Counted from the stretch's first letter, positions 17,751 through 26,284 are shown. The stretch is DNA of 64,000 nt from Lentibacillus sediminis (GCF_002763455.1 NZ_NIXK01000006.1:186001-250000), one strand, 5' to 3'. Notes: a model not told the origin generated them from the sequence alone. Numbers and translations are program-made.

Positions 17751-18833
17751 CTACCAATTTAGATACTCACTTTCATATATAATATGGAGTGTGATGACAT
17801 TTTCGTAAAAATAGAACGCCAAATAACAAAACAGGATGGCGAGGTATACAAACTTCCTGTCTTTTTCCCGGAACACTATCGGCAGCCCGGAGATTAAAAT
17901 TAGTTGATACAGCTGAAAATAGATCGATAACCTGGCAAAAATCCATTCTTGTGTAGCAACCACCATAAAAACACAGCTAATTAACGCCATATTGACGATA
18001 ATGTCACTGTTCGGAAAGACGCTCCTCAGCTTTTCTCTCCCTAAATAAGCAACAAACAGCGGGGCCAACTCAACAGCTACCCGGAGAATATTGGCGCCTC
18101 CTTCGGCAAAGTCGTCATAATTTGCGTATTGGGTATCTTCAATGGCAGTAAATAAAATACTGGAAAATGTTTCATACCCGATAACGATAAGAACGACCAT
18201 AATGATTAAGCCAAACGTTGCTTTGGACCACGCTTTAAACCTGACAAGAAAATAAACAGGCAATAGAATTAATGCACTTTGATGAAATAAAGAAGCGAAG
18301 GCAACTACCGCCGCATATTTAAAAAAATTCCCGTGAAGCAAAAAGCGAATAGCTGTAAATGCAATGGCTGCAGCAAGCATCTGTCTGATACCATTCATCG
18401 ATATGAGAAACAACCCGCCGGTAATATAAACGTACAAACTGAGCTCAACCATCCTGGAATAATTGGATAAAACCAAAACAATTAAAACATTGGTAATAAG
18501 TGCAGCCGTAAAAATCATGATTTGCGGATCTTCGGAAACATAATTTTTTAACATCATCTGCAATGCGCCAAAGCCGATATCTTTCTCGGATAATACATAT
18601 TCCCAGGTGAACGTATTATCAGCAAATATATTTTTGTAATTAAAGGTATCCCCAATATTGGAACGGAGGCCGGCAATAAGCACAAGGACCACCATCGAAC
18701 CGAATATCAGCAGTTTATTGGGCTGGATCATTTGTGTCATTGCCATTCCGCCGGCATATACCGGCCGGGAAAAATACCTGGCGAAAAAGGCAAATGCAAA
18801 AACGAGCAGCAGATTGATCCATAGTAATGTCAT
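17751..18833 (-). CDS. epsG: EpsG-family polysaccharide polymerase
   Basis: 360 residues, almost entirely hydrophobic, with about ten predicted membrane helices. It carries the family-typical GLRSNIGDTFNY segment near 57-68 and the NGIRQMLAAAIAF segment near 148-160, both characteristic of the EpsG (Wzy-like) family. It is proposed to join lipid-linked repeat units at the outer face of the membrane. In B. subtilis epsG lies in the same part of the operon, next to epsF. Spacing to galE (15 bp) and the GT2 gene (16 bp) fits one transcript. Start is ATG with AAAGGG about 11 bases upstream. Confidence 0.88.
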   Translation of the reverse strand: MTLLWINLLLVFAFAFFARYFSRPVYAGGMAMTQMIQPNKLLIFGSMVVLVLIAGLRSNIGDTFNYKNIFADNTFTWEYVLSEKDIGFGALQMMLKNYVSEDPQIMIFTAALITNVLIVLVLSNYSRMVELSLYVYITGGLFLISMNGIRQMLAAAIAFTAIRFLLHGNFFKYAAVVAFASLFHQSALILLPVYFLVRFKAWSKATFGLIIMVVLIVIGYETFSSILFTAIEDTQYANYDDFAEGGANILRVAVELAPLFVAYLGREKLRSVFPNSDIIVNMALISCVFMVVATQEWIFARLSIYFQLYQLILISGLPIVFREKDRKFVYLAILFCYLAFYFYENVITLHIIYESEYLNW

Positions 18834-18849
18834 AAGTTAATTAACCCTT

Positions 18850-19737
18850 TCAAGTCGCATCTGCTGTTTTGGACGTAATGTACAGAAACAGTATCGTTCC
18901 TATGGGCAATGCCAAGATAGTAAGCAGTTTATCCGGTGTCTCCAGCAGGAATCGCTTGTTTTTGCTGAGCATGCTTGAGGAAACATAGTGAATCGCCTGC
19001 CTGAATTTAAATAGCCTGTTTGCAAATGGCAGTTTCATTAATTCTTTCCGGTAAAAAGAAAAGCCCTGTGGATTCCTCCGATACTGCTTCAGCATATTTC
19101 TGGAAGAGCCGTCGGGGAGGTATTCGACATAGCATAAAATCTCATTCATGAGCAGCATTTCATAATCCTTATCCAGCATGTGATACTTATAGGCAAGACC
19201 AACATATTTTTCATCCGCAAAAGTAGGATAAGGATACTTTCTTGTTAATTTACTGCGGTAGACCAGTTTTTTATCCCCTTTGACGTCATGCTTGTTATAA
19301 AGATCAAACAGGGTAGTGGTTCGCAAATCCTGAGGGAATCTTGTCCCAATTACTTCATTTTTATTTGTTGCATCTAGTCCCATTATGCCGCTGACCTCGT
19401 CACTGCCATGCTTTTCCCAGAAGTTGAGAATTTTTTCCACCGCGTCGTCCGGCATAAAGTCATCGGAGTCAATACAAACATTCAATTCCGTTTCGATTAT
19501 TCCATAAGCGGTATTATGCGCACCATGCATCCCTTGATTCCCCTGGTAATGATAGTGGATATCGATTTCCTTTTCTTTCTTCCATTCATTGACCATTTGC
19601 CTTGTATCATCCGTCGATCCATCATCAATAATTAACCATGTGAAATCTTTGCATGACTGGCGTTTCAGACTTTCATAGCACTGGATCAGACAATCGGCCC
19701 TGTTATAAGTTGGTGTAAAAACGGTCAGCTTTTTCAT
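18850..19737 (-). CDS. Glycosyltransferase family 2, EPS cluster
   Basis: 295 residues. GT2 motifs: LTVFTPTYNRADCL, LIIDDGSTDDT, GNQGMHGAHNTA and IDSDDFM. A hydrophobic helix near the C terminus (about 268-288) suggests membrane attachment. It is broadly similar to the GT2 enzymes of B. subtilis eps, including EpsE, whose second role is as a flagellar clutch; that dual function cannot be claimed here. The gene overlaps the EpsF-type gene by 4 bp. Sugar specificity is unknown. Confidence 0.85.
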   Translation of the reverse strand: MKKLTVFTPTYNRADCLIQCYESLKRQSCKDFTWLIIDDGSTDDTRQMVNEWKKEKEIDIHYHYQGNQGMHGAHNTAYGIIETELNVCIDSDDFMPDDAVEKILNFWEKHGSDEVSGIMGLDATNKNEVIGTRFPQDLRTTTLFDLYNKHDVKGDKKLVYRSKLTRKYPYPTFADEKYVGLAYKYHMLDKDYEMLLMNEILCYVEYLPDGSSRNMLKQYRRNPQGFSFYRKELMKLPFANRLFKFRQAIHYVSSSMLSKNKRFLLETPDKLLTILALPIGTILFLYITSKTADAT

Positions 19738-20855
19738 GTGAGCGGGTCCCCCATTCCCAAAGACAGGTAGGACGATTGTGCGAACTCCGCTGTTCTTCTT
19801 ATGTCATATCCATGCGCCTGAAGCGCTTGTTCGTCTGTCCACCTTATGTTTCTTTCCTGGCTAAGATGATGAATTCGCTCGACCCAACTGTTGATACGGC
19901 CAAGCGAAAGCTGTTCCACCAAGCCAAGGCCCATATCAACTTCCTTGGTAATCCTGTTTGAAATCAAACAGGGAAGGCCCGCTCCCTGTGCTTCGATAAG
20001 AGAAACCGGCAGCCCTTCATGCAAGGAGGGGAACACAAACAAATCGAAAGCCTGCAGCAGTTTATGCGTGTCATCCCTGATGCCAAGCAGCTTTACTTTC
20101 TCCTCCAGATTCAATTCCATTATTTTTTCTTTGATCTCACCTTTCAGTGCACCATCTCCAACCAGTATCAGAACGGCCTTGGGAATTTGTTTCGATACGT
20201 TCCGGAATACATCTAGCAAATACAAATGATTTTTTTGTTTGTTAAACCTGCCGATATGCCCCAAAACGAATTGGTTTGGTCCCAGGTTTAATGTACGTCT
20301 CGTTTCCTCACGCACCTCCGTGGAAAACTGAAATTTGTCGGGCTCAATGCCATTTTTTAATATAAAGGCCTTTTTCGAATGATGTTTAAATAACCAGCTT
20401 GCTGCCCCCAGAGAGCAGGCATAAAAATGAGTAGCATTGGAAGGGATATGACTTCCTGCGTACCATTTAAAGGTTTTGGAAACAAAACCCCCTTCACTTC
20501 CAGTGTTATGGCTATGGGCGATCCGGACCGGAACTCCCGCTTTCTTTGCCGATTTGAGTACCAGCCCGCTCATGCGATCTAAATGGGAGTGAATGATTTT
20601 ATAGGGATTTCTGTTTAAAAACTGGATGATTTCCCGGCTGAAACCAATTGGCCCGGCCTCTGTCACATATGGGATTCGGTGGATCTTTCCTCCCATCCGG
20701 GAAATTTCCTCATCAAAAGCACCCTCATTGCAGGTCAGGAAGTCAAATTGAATCTTCTCCCTGTTGATATTTCGGTAGAGATTCATAATCAGGGTTTCAG
20801 CACCGCCGCGATTCATGTTTACTACTACATGCAATATTCTTATTGGGCTGCCCAT
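19734..20855 (-). CDS. epsF: EpsF-type glycosyltransferase (GT4)
   Basis: 373 residues. It begins RILHVVVNMNRGGAETLIMN and continues LYRNINREKIQFDFLTC, which is very typical of EpsF. The C-terminal GT4 domain has LGHIGRFNKQKNH, LLGIRDDTHKLL and SLHEGLPVSLIEAQ. It is predicted to add a sugar to the lipid-linked EPS unit in the cytoplasm. The start overlaps the EpsD end by 16 bp and its own end overlaps the GT2 gene by 4 bp. Position between epsD and epsG matches the B. subtilis order. Confidence 0.88.
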   Translation of the reverse strand: MGSPIRILHVVVNMNRGGAETLIMNLYRNINREKIQFDFLTCNEGAFDEEISRMGGKIHRIPYVTEAGPIGFSREIIQFLNRNPYKIIHSHLDRMSGLVLKSAKKAGVPVRIAHSHNTGSEGGFVSKTFKWYAGSHIPSNATHFYACSLGAASWLFKHHSKKAFILKNGIEPDKFQFSTEVREETRRTLNLGPNQFVLGHIGRFNKQKNHLYLLDVFRNVSKQIPKAVLILVGDGALKGEIKEKIMELNLEEKVKLLGIRDDTHKLLQAFDLFVFPSLHEGLPVSLIEAQGAGLPCLISNRITKEVDMGLGLVEQLSLGRINSWVERIHHLSQERNIRWTDEQALQAHGYDIRRTAEFAQSSYLSLGMGDPLT

Positions 20856-21994
20856 ACCTCTTCCTCCTTTCCTGCCATACAGTCTTCGTAAATGTGCACC
20901 GTTTCCTGCAAAATCTTCGTTATGCTGTAATTTTCAATGATGGCTTTTCTTCCATTTAGCCCGAACTGGCTTCTTACATCTTCCCTTTTGGCCAGGGTGG
21001 TGATTTTTTGTGCAAACGCCTGTGGGTCAAAATTGGGCAAAACCCAACCTGTTTTGTTGTTATGAATCAGCTCCCGGTGTCCCCTGTTATTTACCGCCAC
21101 AACAGGCAGTCCTGTGGCCATCGCCTCCATCACATTGACAGGAAGGCCTTCTCTGTGGCTTGACGCTACTGCTGCATCACAGATCGGTAAGATTTTTTCA
21201 ATATCCTTACGAAAACCAAGAAATTCAACCATGTGATTGATGCTTAAACGTTCAGCCAGTTTTTTACAGTCTTCCATTAAAGCACCTTCTCCAGCTAGCA
21301 GCAATTTCACATGGGGGAGATCATCCTTCACTAAAGCCATTACTTGAATCAGAAACTGCTGGTTCTTATTTTTATTGAATTCGCCTGCGTAAAATAATAA
21401 AAAATCATCCGGCGCATAGCCAAATGACTTTTTTAATGCAGCTTTTTCATTGGGGGCAGCCGGTTTAAATTTTTCGGTATCCACCCCGACGCCATGTACC
21501 CATTCAATCTGATCGGCTTTGAACCGGTGCTTTCTTGCCAATTCGAAATCTTCCCTGTTGATCGTGATTAAATGGTCCGTATGCCGTGATAGATACTTTT
21601 CAATCGGGTAATAGATAAGCCAGTTGACGAAAGGCGCCCCTTTGCAAAAATGAAAACCATGGGCGGTATAAACAACCTTTGTTCCTTTCTTTCTCGCCTC
21701 CCTTGCGGCAAGCCGTGCCAAGACACCTCCCAAAGGGGTGTGGCAGTGAATGATTTCATAATTGTTTTGATTGATAATTTGCCTCAGTTGTTCATATGCC
21801 TGCATATTTGACCGATGAAAGGGAGAACGCTGAATGGCAATGTTATATTTGGTATTCGTGTATGGCAGATCAATCTCTCCGGCTGCCGCAACATCTACTT
21901 TCCATCCCTGTTCCTTAAACCACTTCATGCTGGGTAAATGAAACGCTTTAAAATGGTAGTCCACGGTAGCACAATACAACACTTTATTTCTCAT
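20840..21994 (-). CDS. epsD: EpsD-type glycosyltransferase (GT4)
   Basis: 384 residues. The opening KVLYCATVDYHFKAFHLPS and the YTAHGFHFCKGAP segment are typical of EpsD. The C-terminal domain carries LLFYAGEFNKNKN, EFLGFRKDIE and SSHREGLPVNVMEAMA, the GT4 donor motif. It should act just after the initiating EpsL-type step. It is followed by EpsF and preceded by the tandem array at 22081-22293 and the EpsC-type gene, as in B. subtilis apart from the array. The start is ATG at 21994 with a GGGAGGG-like site. Confidence 0.88.
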   Translation of the reverse strand: MRNKVLYCATVDYHFKAFHLPSMKWFKEQGWKVDVAAAGEIDLPYTNTKYNIAIQRSPFHRSNMQAYEQLRQIINQNNYEIIHCHTPLGGVLARLAAREARKKGTKVVYTAHGFHFCKGAPFVNWLIYYPIEKYLSRHTDHLITINREDFELARKHRFKADQIEWVHGVGVDTEKFKPAAPNEKAALKKSFGYAPDDFLLFYAGEFNKNKNQQFLIQVMALVKDDLPHVKLLLAGEGALMEDCKKLAERLSINHMVEFLGFRKDIEKILPICDAAVASSHREGLPVNVMEAMATGLPVVAVNNRGHRELIHNNKTGWVLPNFDPQAFAQKITTLAKREDVRSQFGLNGRKAIIENYSITKILQETVHIYEDCMAGKEEEVWAAQ

Positions 21995-22080
21995 TCTTAG
22001 TCCCTCCCCTCCTTTTTGTTAGGGTGTTTATTAAAATTTTGCTGCGGGCAGCCGAGCACCTTCCAGGCCGGTATTTTTCT

Positions 22081-22293
22081 CTTTCAGCCGGAAGTTCTCG
22101 CTCTCGGCCGGAAGTTCCCACTCTCGGCCGGGAGTTCCCGCTCTCGGCCGGAAGTTCCCGCTCTCGGCCGGAAGTTCTCGCTCTCGGCCGGAAGTTCCAG
22201 CTCTCGACCGGAAGTTCCCACTCTCGGCCGGAAGTTCCCGCTCTCGACCGGAAGTTCCCACTCTCGACCGGAAGTTTCCACTCTCGGCTGGGA
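22081..22293. repeat. 20-bp tandem repeat array A (about 10.6 copies)
   Basis: Ten full units and a partial one repeat without spacers with a 20-bp period; consensus CTCTCGGCCGGAAGTTCCCG. Units differ at a few positions (for example GGCCG or GACCG; CCCG, CTCG or CCCA). It fills most of the gap between epsC and epsD, so it is transcribed within the operon. The period is not a multiple of three and all frames are open on both strands, giving spurious ORFs. It shares CTCTC and GAAGT at the same spacing with array B at 35131-35348. Confidence 0.95.
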
Positions 22294-22361
22294 TTTTAAA
22301 AAGCACATCACCAGCGAAGGGTATTCCCGGAGCGGCAGCCTATGTCTCATTTTTAAGAGCC

Positions 22362-24191
22362 TTAAACCGACACCGCAACTTCCGGCTCCCAAGCCACTAT
22401 TTCATCATTTGCCAGCCCTACTAATTGCTCCCTCAATGTAGCTGTGTCAATAGATTGATAGTTTGCTATAATTTCGTTGATCTCCTCGATGTAAAGCTCG
22501 GTCGTTTTACCTGCGTATATTTTGGGAAATACCTGATTGTCATGGACTTCATTTTCTTTCAAAAGCTCTTCAAACAGCTTTTCGCCAGGTCTGATCCCTG
22601 TATACACTATCTCAATATCTTCAAGAGAATTTCCGGATAATTTGATGAGGTTCTTGGCCAGGTCGACGATTCGAACCGGTTCTCCCATATCGAGAATAAA
22701 TATTTCGCCGTCTTCTGCTAAAGAGCCTGCTTGAATGACGAGCCGGGAAGCCTCCGGAATTGTCATAAAATAGCGGACCATATCGGGATGGGTGACGGTA
22801 ACCGGTCCACCCTTTTCAATTTGCTTTTTAAACAGCGGGATCACGCTTCCGGTACTTCCCAGCACATTGCCAAACCGGACAGCGGTAAATTTTGTCCTGC
22901 TTTTTCTATTCATATCCTGAACAATCATTTCCGCGAGCCGTTTGGAAGCGCCCATAACGCTGGTCGAATTTACCGCCTTATCGGTTGAAATCATAACGAA
23001 GCTCTCTACGTGATTACGGTGTGCCGCTATCGCCGTATTTCTCGTTCCAATGATATTATTCCTTACCGCTTCCTCTGGATTCCTTTCCATCATTGGCACA
23101 TGCTTATGGGCCGCAGCATGATAAACAACGTCCGGTTTATACCGGCTCATGACTGTCATCATTTTTGCCGCATCCTGAATGTCTGCTATTTCGGGAATGA
23201 TTTCTGTTTTGCTAGTTTTATATTTTTCCATCAGATCCATTTCTATGGCGTAAATATCATTTTCCGCATTCCCCAATAAAATTAGTTTACGCGGATGAAA
23301 AGAGGCTGCCTGACGTGAAATTTCCGAGCCAATTGACCCTCCCGCACCGGTTACCAGGATCACTTTATCTGTAATGTTTTCCGAGATGCTTTCCATATCC
23401 ATTTGGACGGGATCTCTTCCCAATAAATCCTCGACCTGGACGTCACGAAATTCGTTGATCGATACCTTTCCGGTAATCAAATCTTCCAATAATGGAAGGA
23501 TTTTCGTTTTTGCGCTCGTCTTGGCACATTCCCGAAAAATCGTGTTTAATTCTTTCTTGTTTAAGGAAGGGATGGAAATAATAATATGATCAATTTGCAG
23601 TTCATCCACTTTCCCAGCAATATCTTTGACTCCACCAACTACCGGCAGTCCATAGATGTCCAGCTGCAGTTTGCTTTTGTCATCATCAATAAAAGCAACA
23701 GGCAAAAGTTCGCTTTGTTTATTTCTCATCATTTGTCTGGCAACCATCGTCCCTGCAGAACCCGCCCCAATAATCAATGTCCGTATTTCGGTTGCGGATT
23801 TATTCATCACCGTATCCCGGTACACCCGCCAAACAAAACGCGATCCGCCAATGAAAAACAGATGCAGAAGCCAAACGACCGTGATAAATTTGAAATGAAT
23901 TTCCTGAATAAATAGGAACTGAAGTATGGCCGCTGTCAGAATGGAAAAAGAAACGACCTTTAATATAATCAGTAATTCCTGAATGCTGGCATACTCCCAT
24001 ACCTTTTTGTACAGCTTGTATTTTATAGAGAACATATAATGACAACTGAGAATGGCAAGCGAGATGATCAGCAAAGGAACAGCAAATGCCTTCGTATCTA
24101 TACTTAACAGAAATACACTTAATAAAATGGCACTTAACACAATCAGGGAATCTATAAAGATAAATAAAGAAAGCCGCTGCCTGTATGTCAT
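22362..24191 (-). CDS. epsC: UDP-N-acetylglucosamine 4,6-dehydratase-type protein (EpsC)
   Basis: 609 residues from the ATG at 24191, which has AGGAGG at 7 bases; the longest frame to 24254 runs into the adjacent mobile element. Four membrane helices (about 8-30, 37-55, 76-95, 100-118) are followed by a first nucleotide-binding motif GAGSAG at 142-147 and a second, catalytic SDR domain starting with TGAGGSIG at 281-288, with STDKAVNSTSVMGASK further on. This is the membrane PglF/CapD family, which converts UDP-GlcNAc to the 4-keto-6-deoxy sugar used by EpsN and EpsM. A SinR-type palindrome lies about 440 bp upstream. Confidence 0.92.
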   Translation of the reverse strand: MTYRQRLSLFIFIDSLIVLSAILLSVFLLSIDTKAFAVPLLIISLAILSCHYMFSIKYKLYKKVWEYASIQELLIILKVVSFSILTAAILQFLFIQEIHFKFITVVWLLHLFFIGGSRFVWRVYRDTVMNKSATEIRTLIIGAGSAGTMVARQMMRNKQSELLPVAFIDDDKSKLQLDIYGLPVVGGVKDIAGKVDELQIDHIIISIPSLNKKELNTIFRECAKTSAKTKILPLLEDLITGKVSINEFRDVQVEDLLGRDPVQMDMESISENITDKVILVTGAGGSIGSEISRQAASFHPRKLILLGNAENDIYAIEMDLMEKYKTSKTEIIPEIADIQDAAKMMTVMSRYKPDVVYHAAAHKHVPMMERNPEEAVRNNIIGTRNTAIAAHRNHVESFVMISTDKAVNSTSVMGASKRLAEMIVQDMNRKSRTKFTAVRFGNVLGSTGSVIPLFKKQIEKGGPVTVTHPDMVRYFMTIPEASRLVIQAGSLAEDGEIFILDMGEPVRIVDLAKNLIKLSGNSLEDIEIVYTGIRPGEKLFEELLKENEVHDNQVFPKIYAGKTTELYIEEINEIIANYQSIDTATLREQLVGLANDEIVAWEPEVAVSV

Positions 24192-24232
24192 CACCTCACC
24201 TCCTATTATTATTTGAATGCAAAAATAATATG

Positions 24233-24482
24233 TGTTCAAAAAGGAGGATAACAAGGACCAAGAAGTTCGAGGCGGTGCCGCTTTTGAGCAGACGATCTAG
24301 CACGCAGGAAAAGTGGTTTTCTTTTCCAAGGAACGAAGCGTATGCTTTTAAATACGTGAGTAGCGGAAAAGCAAGCCAACGAGCTTCCACAGGATGTGGT
24401 GATTTCTGCGTTGCCCACAGGACGTGGGCGAACTTAGCAGAAGTTCCCCTGTGATGTGTCATTGTTACCGGACTTTTGAACA
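24233..24482. mobile_element. MITE-like element, about 250 bp, with imperfect terminal inverted repeats
   Basis: The left end TGTTCAAAAAGGAGGATAAC and the inverse of the right end, TGTTCAAAAGTCCGGTAAC, form imperfect terminal inverted repeats of about 20 bp. The interior has no credible gene; ORFs on both strands look random. A lone copy of the right end occurs at 56153-56176. It sits in the epsC leader between a SinR-type promoter and the epsC ribosome site. Small size, inverted ends and lack of coding point to a non-autonomous element; the parent transposase is not in this window. Confidence 0.65.
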
Positions 24483-24628
24483 TCCTTAAAAATATATGTA
24501 GTGGGCATCTAACCCTCCCTCACATCACACTACCGACAACGAACGTGTCTAAGGTTCCATAAAAAACCCACAGCATGACCGAGTGTCTGCATTGATAATG
24601 GTAAGCATGACATCACCAGAATTATTTA

Positions 24629-24652
24629 ATTCTTTATAAAGAACAATGTCAG
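24629..24652 (-). promoter_or_regulatory. SinR-type palindrome and possible promoter upstream of epsC
   Basis: ATTCTTTATAAAGAAC at 24629-24644 (minus strand GTTCTTTATAAAGAAT) matches the epsA operator at 15 of 16 positions. On the minus strand a CTGACA box (24647-24652) precedes it and TAAATA follows at about 18 bases, the same layout as at epsA but weaker. It could give epsC and later genes a second SinR-controlled start. The rest of 24485-24665 shows no gene. Confidence 0.6.
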
Positions 24653-24665
24653 TAAAAAAAATTGC

Positions 24666-25322
24666 CTATCTATCGTTGAAAATAACTCCCATCAGTTTTG
24701 CGTGAGCCAGCTTCAATATCCGTTTTGCTTCCATCAGTTTTGCCATGCCGGTTTTCCCGCAGGTAACTACCAGAATGACTCCTGAGCATTGATTGGCCAG
24801 CTCTCTTGTTTCTGTTGATTTCAATATGGTTGGTGAATCGATTAATACCATGTCATATGCTGGTGCGACTTCTTTTAACAGGTTTGTCATGTTGGCACTT
24901 CCGAGTAATTCAGTTGGATTCGCAACCTCCGTCCCGCTTGTCAGTACATCCAGCTGCTCGATGTCAGTTTTCGTCACCGCAGTTTCCAGAGGGGCGTAAC
25001 CTTTTAATACATTTGCCAGGCCAATATCATTGGGAACGTAAAATGTACGGTGAATAATCGAACCTCTTAAATTGGCATCAATCAAAAGTACTTTTTCCTT
25101 TTGTGTTGCAATCGAGACCGCCAAATTGGTGATCATAGTAGATTTTCCTTCCCCGTCCTCCGGTGAAGTGACAAGAATAATGTTATTCTCTTTATCATTG
25201 GTTAAAAATCGTATATTTGTTCGAATCGTTCGGAATTGATCCGATATAATTGAATCAGGTTCACTATAAGTGAGAAGATGTGTTTTTTTACTGTTCGTTG
25301 TAGGCATTTTCATTAATCGCAA
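24666..25322 (-). CDS. epsB: CpsD/CapB-family tyrosine kinase (EpsB)
   Basis: 218 residues from a TTG at 25322 with GAGGTG 6 bases upstream; ATG codons at 25313 and 25307 lack a well-placed site. BY-kinase motifs: Walker A SPEDGEGKST at 53-62, the A' motif LLIDANLRG at 79-87 (usually D-x-D; here DAN) and a Walker B LIDSPT. It would phosphorylate EPS enzymes and, with EpsA, set polymer length and export. The protein ends FNDR, so the tyrosine-rich tail usual in many BY-kinases is not visible. The start overlaps the EpsA gene by 35 bp. Confidence 0.85.
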   Translation of the reverse strand: MRLMKMPTTNSKKTHLLTYSEPDSIISDQFRTIRTNIRFLTNDKENNIILVTSPEDGEGKSTMITNLAVSIATQKEKVLLIDANLRGSIIHRTFYVPNDIGLANVLKGYAPLETAVTKTDIEQLDVLTSGTEVANPTELLGSANMTNLLKEVAPAYDMVLIDSPTILKSTETRELANQCSGVILVVTCGKTGMAKLMEAKRILKLAHAKLMGVIFNDR

Positions 25323-26055
25323 CAGCTTCACCTCTTCTTTTGGATTTTTTCTTTCTTGATTCAACAAACGCATATTTCTTTTTATTCATATTGGAAACAA
25401 TGCCGATGACCGGTACGCCCATGATTTCTTCCACTTCCCGTTCTTTTCGGATTTTGTCATCCATGGAATCCAGTAAAAACACCAGACCAACACCCAGAAT
25501 GACTCCGGCGGCCAGTGCAATCACACTTAAGCTGATGGTTGGCGGGGCGTTAATTGGAAGCGGATTTTCCTTGGCTTCCGATAATAACTGAACGGCGTTA
25601 TAGTCAAGAATGGATGCAATTTCACTTTTAAAGGAAGCAGCTGTGGCATTTGCAATATTTGCTGCCGTTTCAGGATCCTGATCGGTGACGGAAATCTGAA
25701 TCACCTGGGATTCATCGAGTCTGGTAACCTCTATTTGTGCTTGCATGGCCTCCACTGGCCTTGTCAGCTGCAGTTCATTTTTTACGTTTTCCATAATGAT
25801 CGGGTCTTCAATCATGACCATCAGGGTATTCATATCTTCCTCTTCGGAACCAAAAATCATTCTGGTCGAGGTCTCATACAGGGACGTGCTGTTTAGGGTG
25901 CTGTAATAATTGTAAATATAGCCCGCAGCCGTCATAAGGACTGTTACCAGGATAATGATCCAGAAACGGCGTTTTATTACCTCAAAATATTCCCGTAAAT
26001 TAATCTCCTTGGGGTGTTCACTATTTATGTATGAGTCCTGTGCATTGTTTTTCAT
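25288..26055 (-). CDS. epsA: Wzz/YveK-type chain-length protein (EpsA)
   Basis: 255 residues from the ATG at 26055, with GAGGTGG 6 bases upstream. Two membrane helices at about 31-50 and 174-196 flank an extracellular domain, and a short cytoplasmic tail with the basic SRKKKSKRRG segment follows: the layout of Gram-positive co-polymerase adaptors (CapA, YveK). These activate the partner kinase and control chain length. It is the first gene of the EPS locus, behind a SinR-type promoter, and overlaps epsB. Confidence 0.9.
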   Translation of the reverse strand: MKNNAQDSYINSEHPKEINLREYFEVIKRRFWIIILVTVLMTAAGYIYNYYSTLNSTSLYETSTRMIFGSEEEDMNTLMVMIEDPIIMENVKNELQLTRPVEAMQAQIEVTRLDESQVIQISVTDQDPETAANIANATAASFKSEIASILDYNAVQLLSEAKENPLPINAPPTISLSVIALAAGVILGVGLVFLLDSMDDKIRKEREVEEIMGVPVIGIVSNMNKKKYAFVESRKKKSKRRGEAVAINENAYNEQ

Positions 26056-26112
26056 GTAGAACCACCTCATTCTGCTGGGATATAGGTCATTATATTCACA
26101 TGCATTTGTTTT

Positions 26113-26128
26113 ATTCTTTATAGAGAAC
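26113..26128 (-). promoter_or_regulatory. Second SinR-type palindrome in the epsA leader
   Basis: The minus strand reads GTTCTCTATAAAGAAT, two GTTCTYT-type half sites with a 2-bp centre (one terminal mismatch). It lies about 50 bp downstream of the promoter at 26173-26201 and could let SinR bind at two places. Confidence 0.6.
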
Positions 26129-26172
26129 GGTGAATTTAAAAAAATAAGACTGCCTGAAATGTCTTATTTCCT

Positions 26173-26201
26173 AGTTTAGTTCTTTATAAAGAACATGTCA
26201 A
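26173..26201 (-). promoter_or_regulatory. eps operon promoter with SinR-type operator in the spacer
   Basis: On the minus strand: -35 TTGACA (26196-26201), a 17-bp spacer and -10 TAAACT (26173-26178). The spacer is almost entirely the perfect palindrome GTTCTTTATAAAGAAC (26179-26194), made of two GTTCTTT half sites as known for B. subtilis SinR operators. Repressor binding there would block RNA polymerase directly. It reads toward epsA. Confidence 0.75.
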
Positions 26202-26284
26202 TAGGTAATTTGCAAAAAAGAAGAATTTTTTCATTTTGCTTATAATGATGTTGTGATTTTGGGAAATCCATACACTTTACAACA

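Noticed and set aside
22081-22293. CRISPR array
   Set aside because: Units are contiguous with no unique spacers, and no cas genes are in the window.
22016-22441. Several long open frames on both strands over array A
   Set aside because: They arise from a 20-bp tandem repeat that has no stop in any frame; no ribosome site or protein-like sequence.
24192-24254. N-terminal extension of EpsC
   Set aside because: The ATG at 24191 has an ideal AGGAGG site, and the extra codons fall in the MITE-like end.
24185-24483. Open frames of 60-95 codons in the MITE-like element
   Set aside because: Both strands open by chance, no ribosome sites, and residues show no family pattern.
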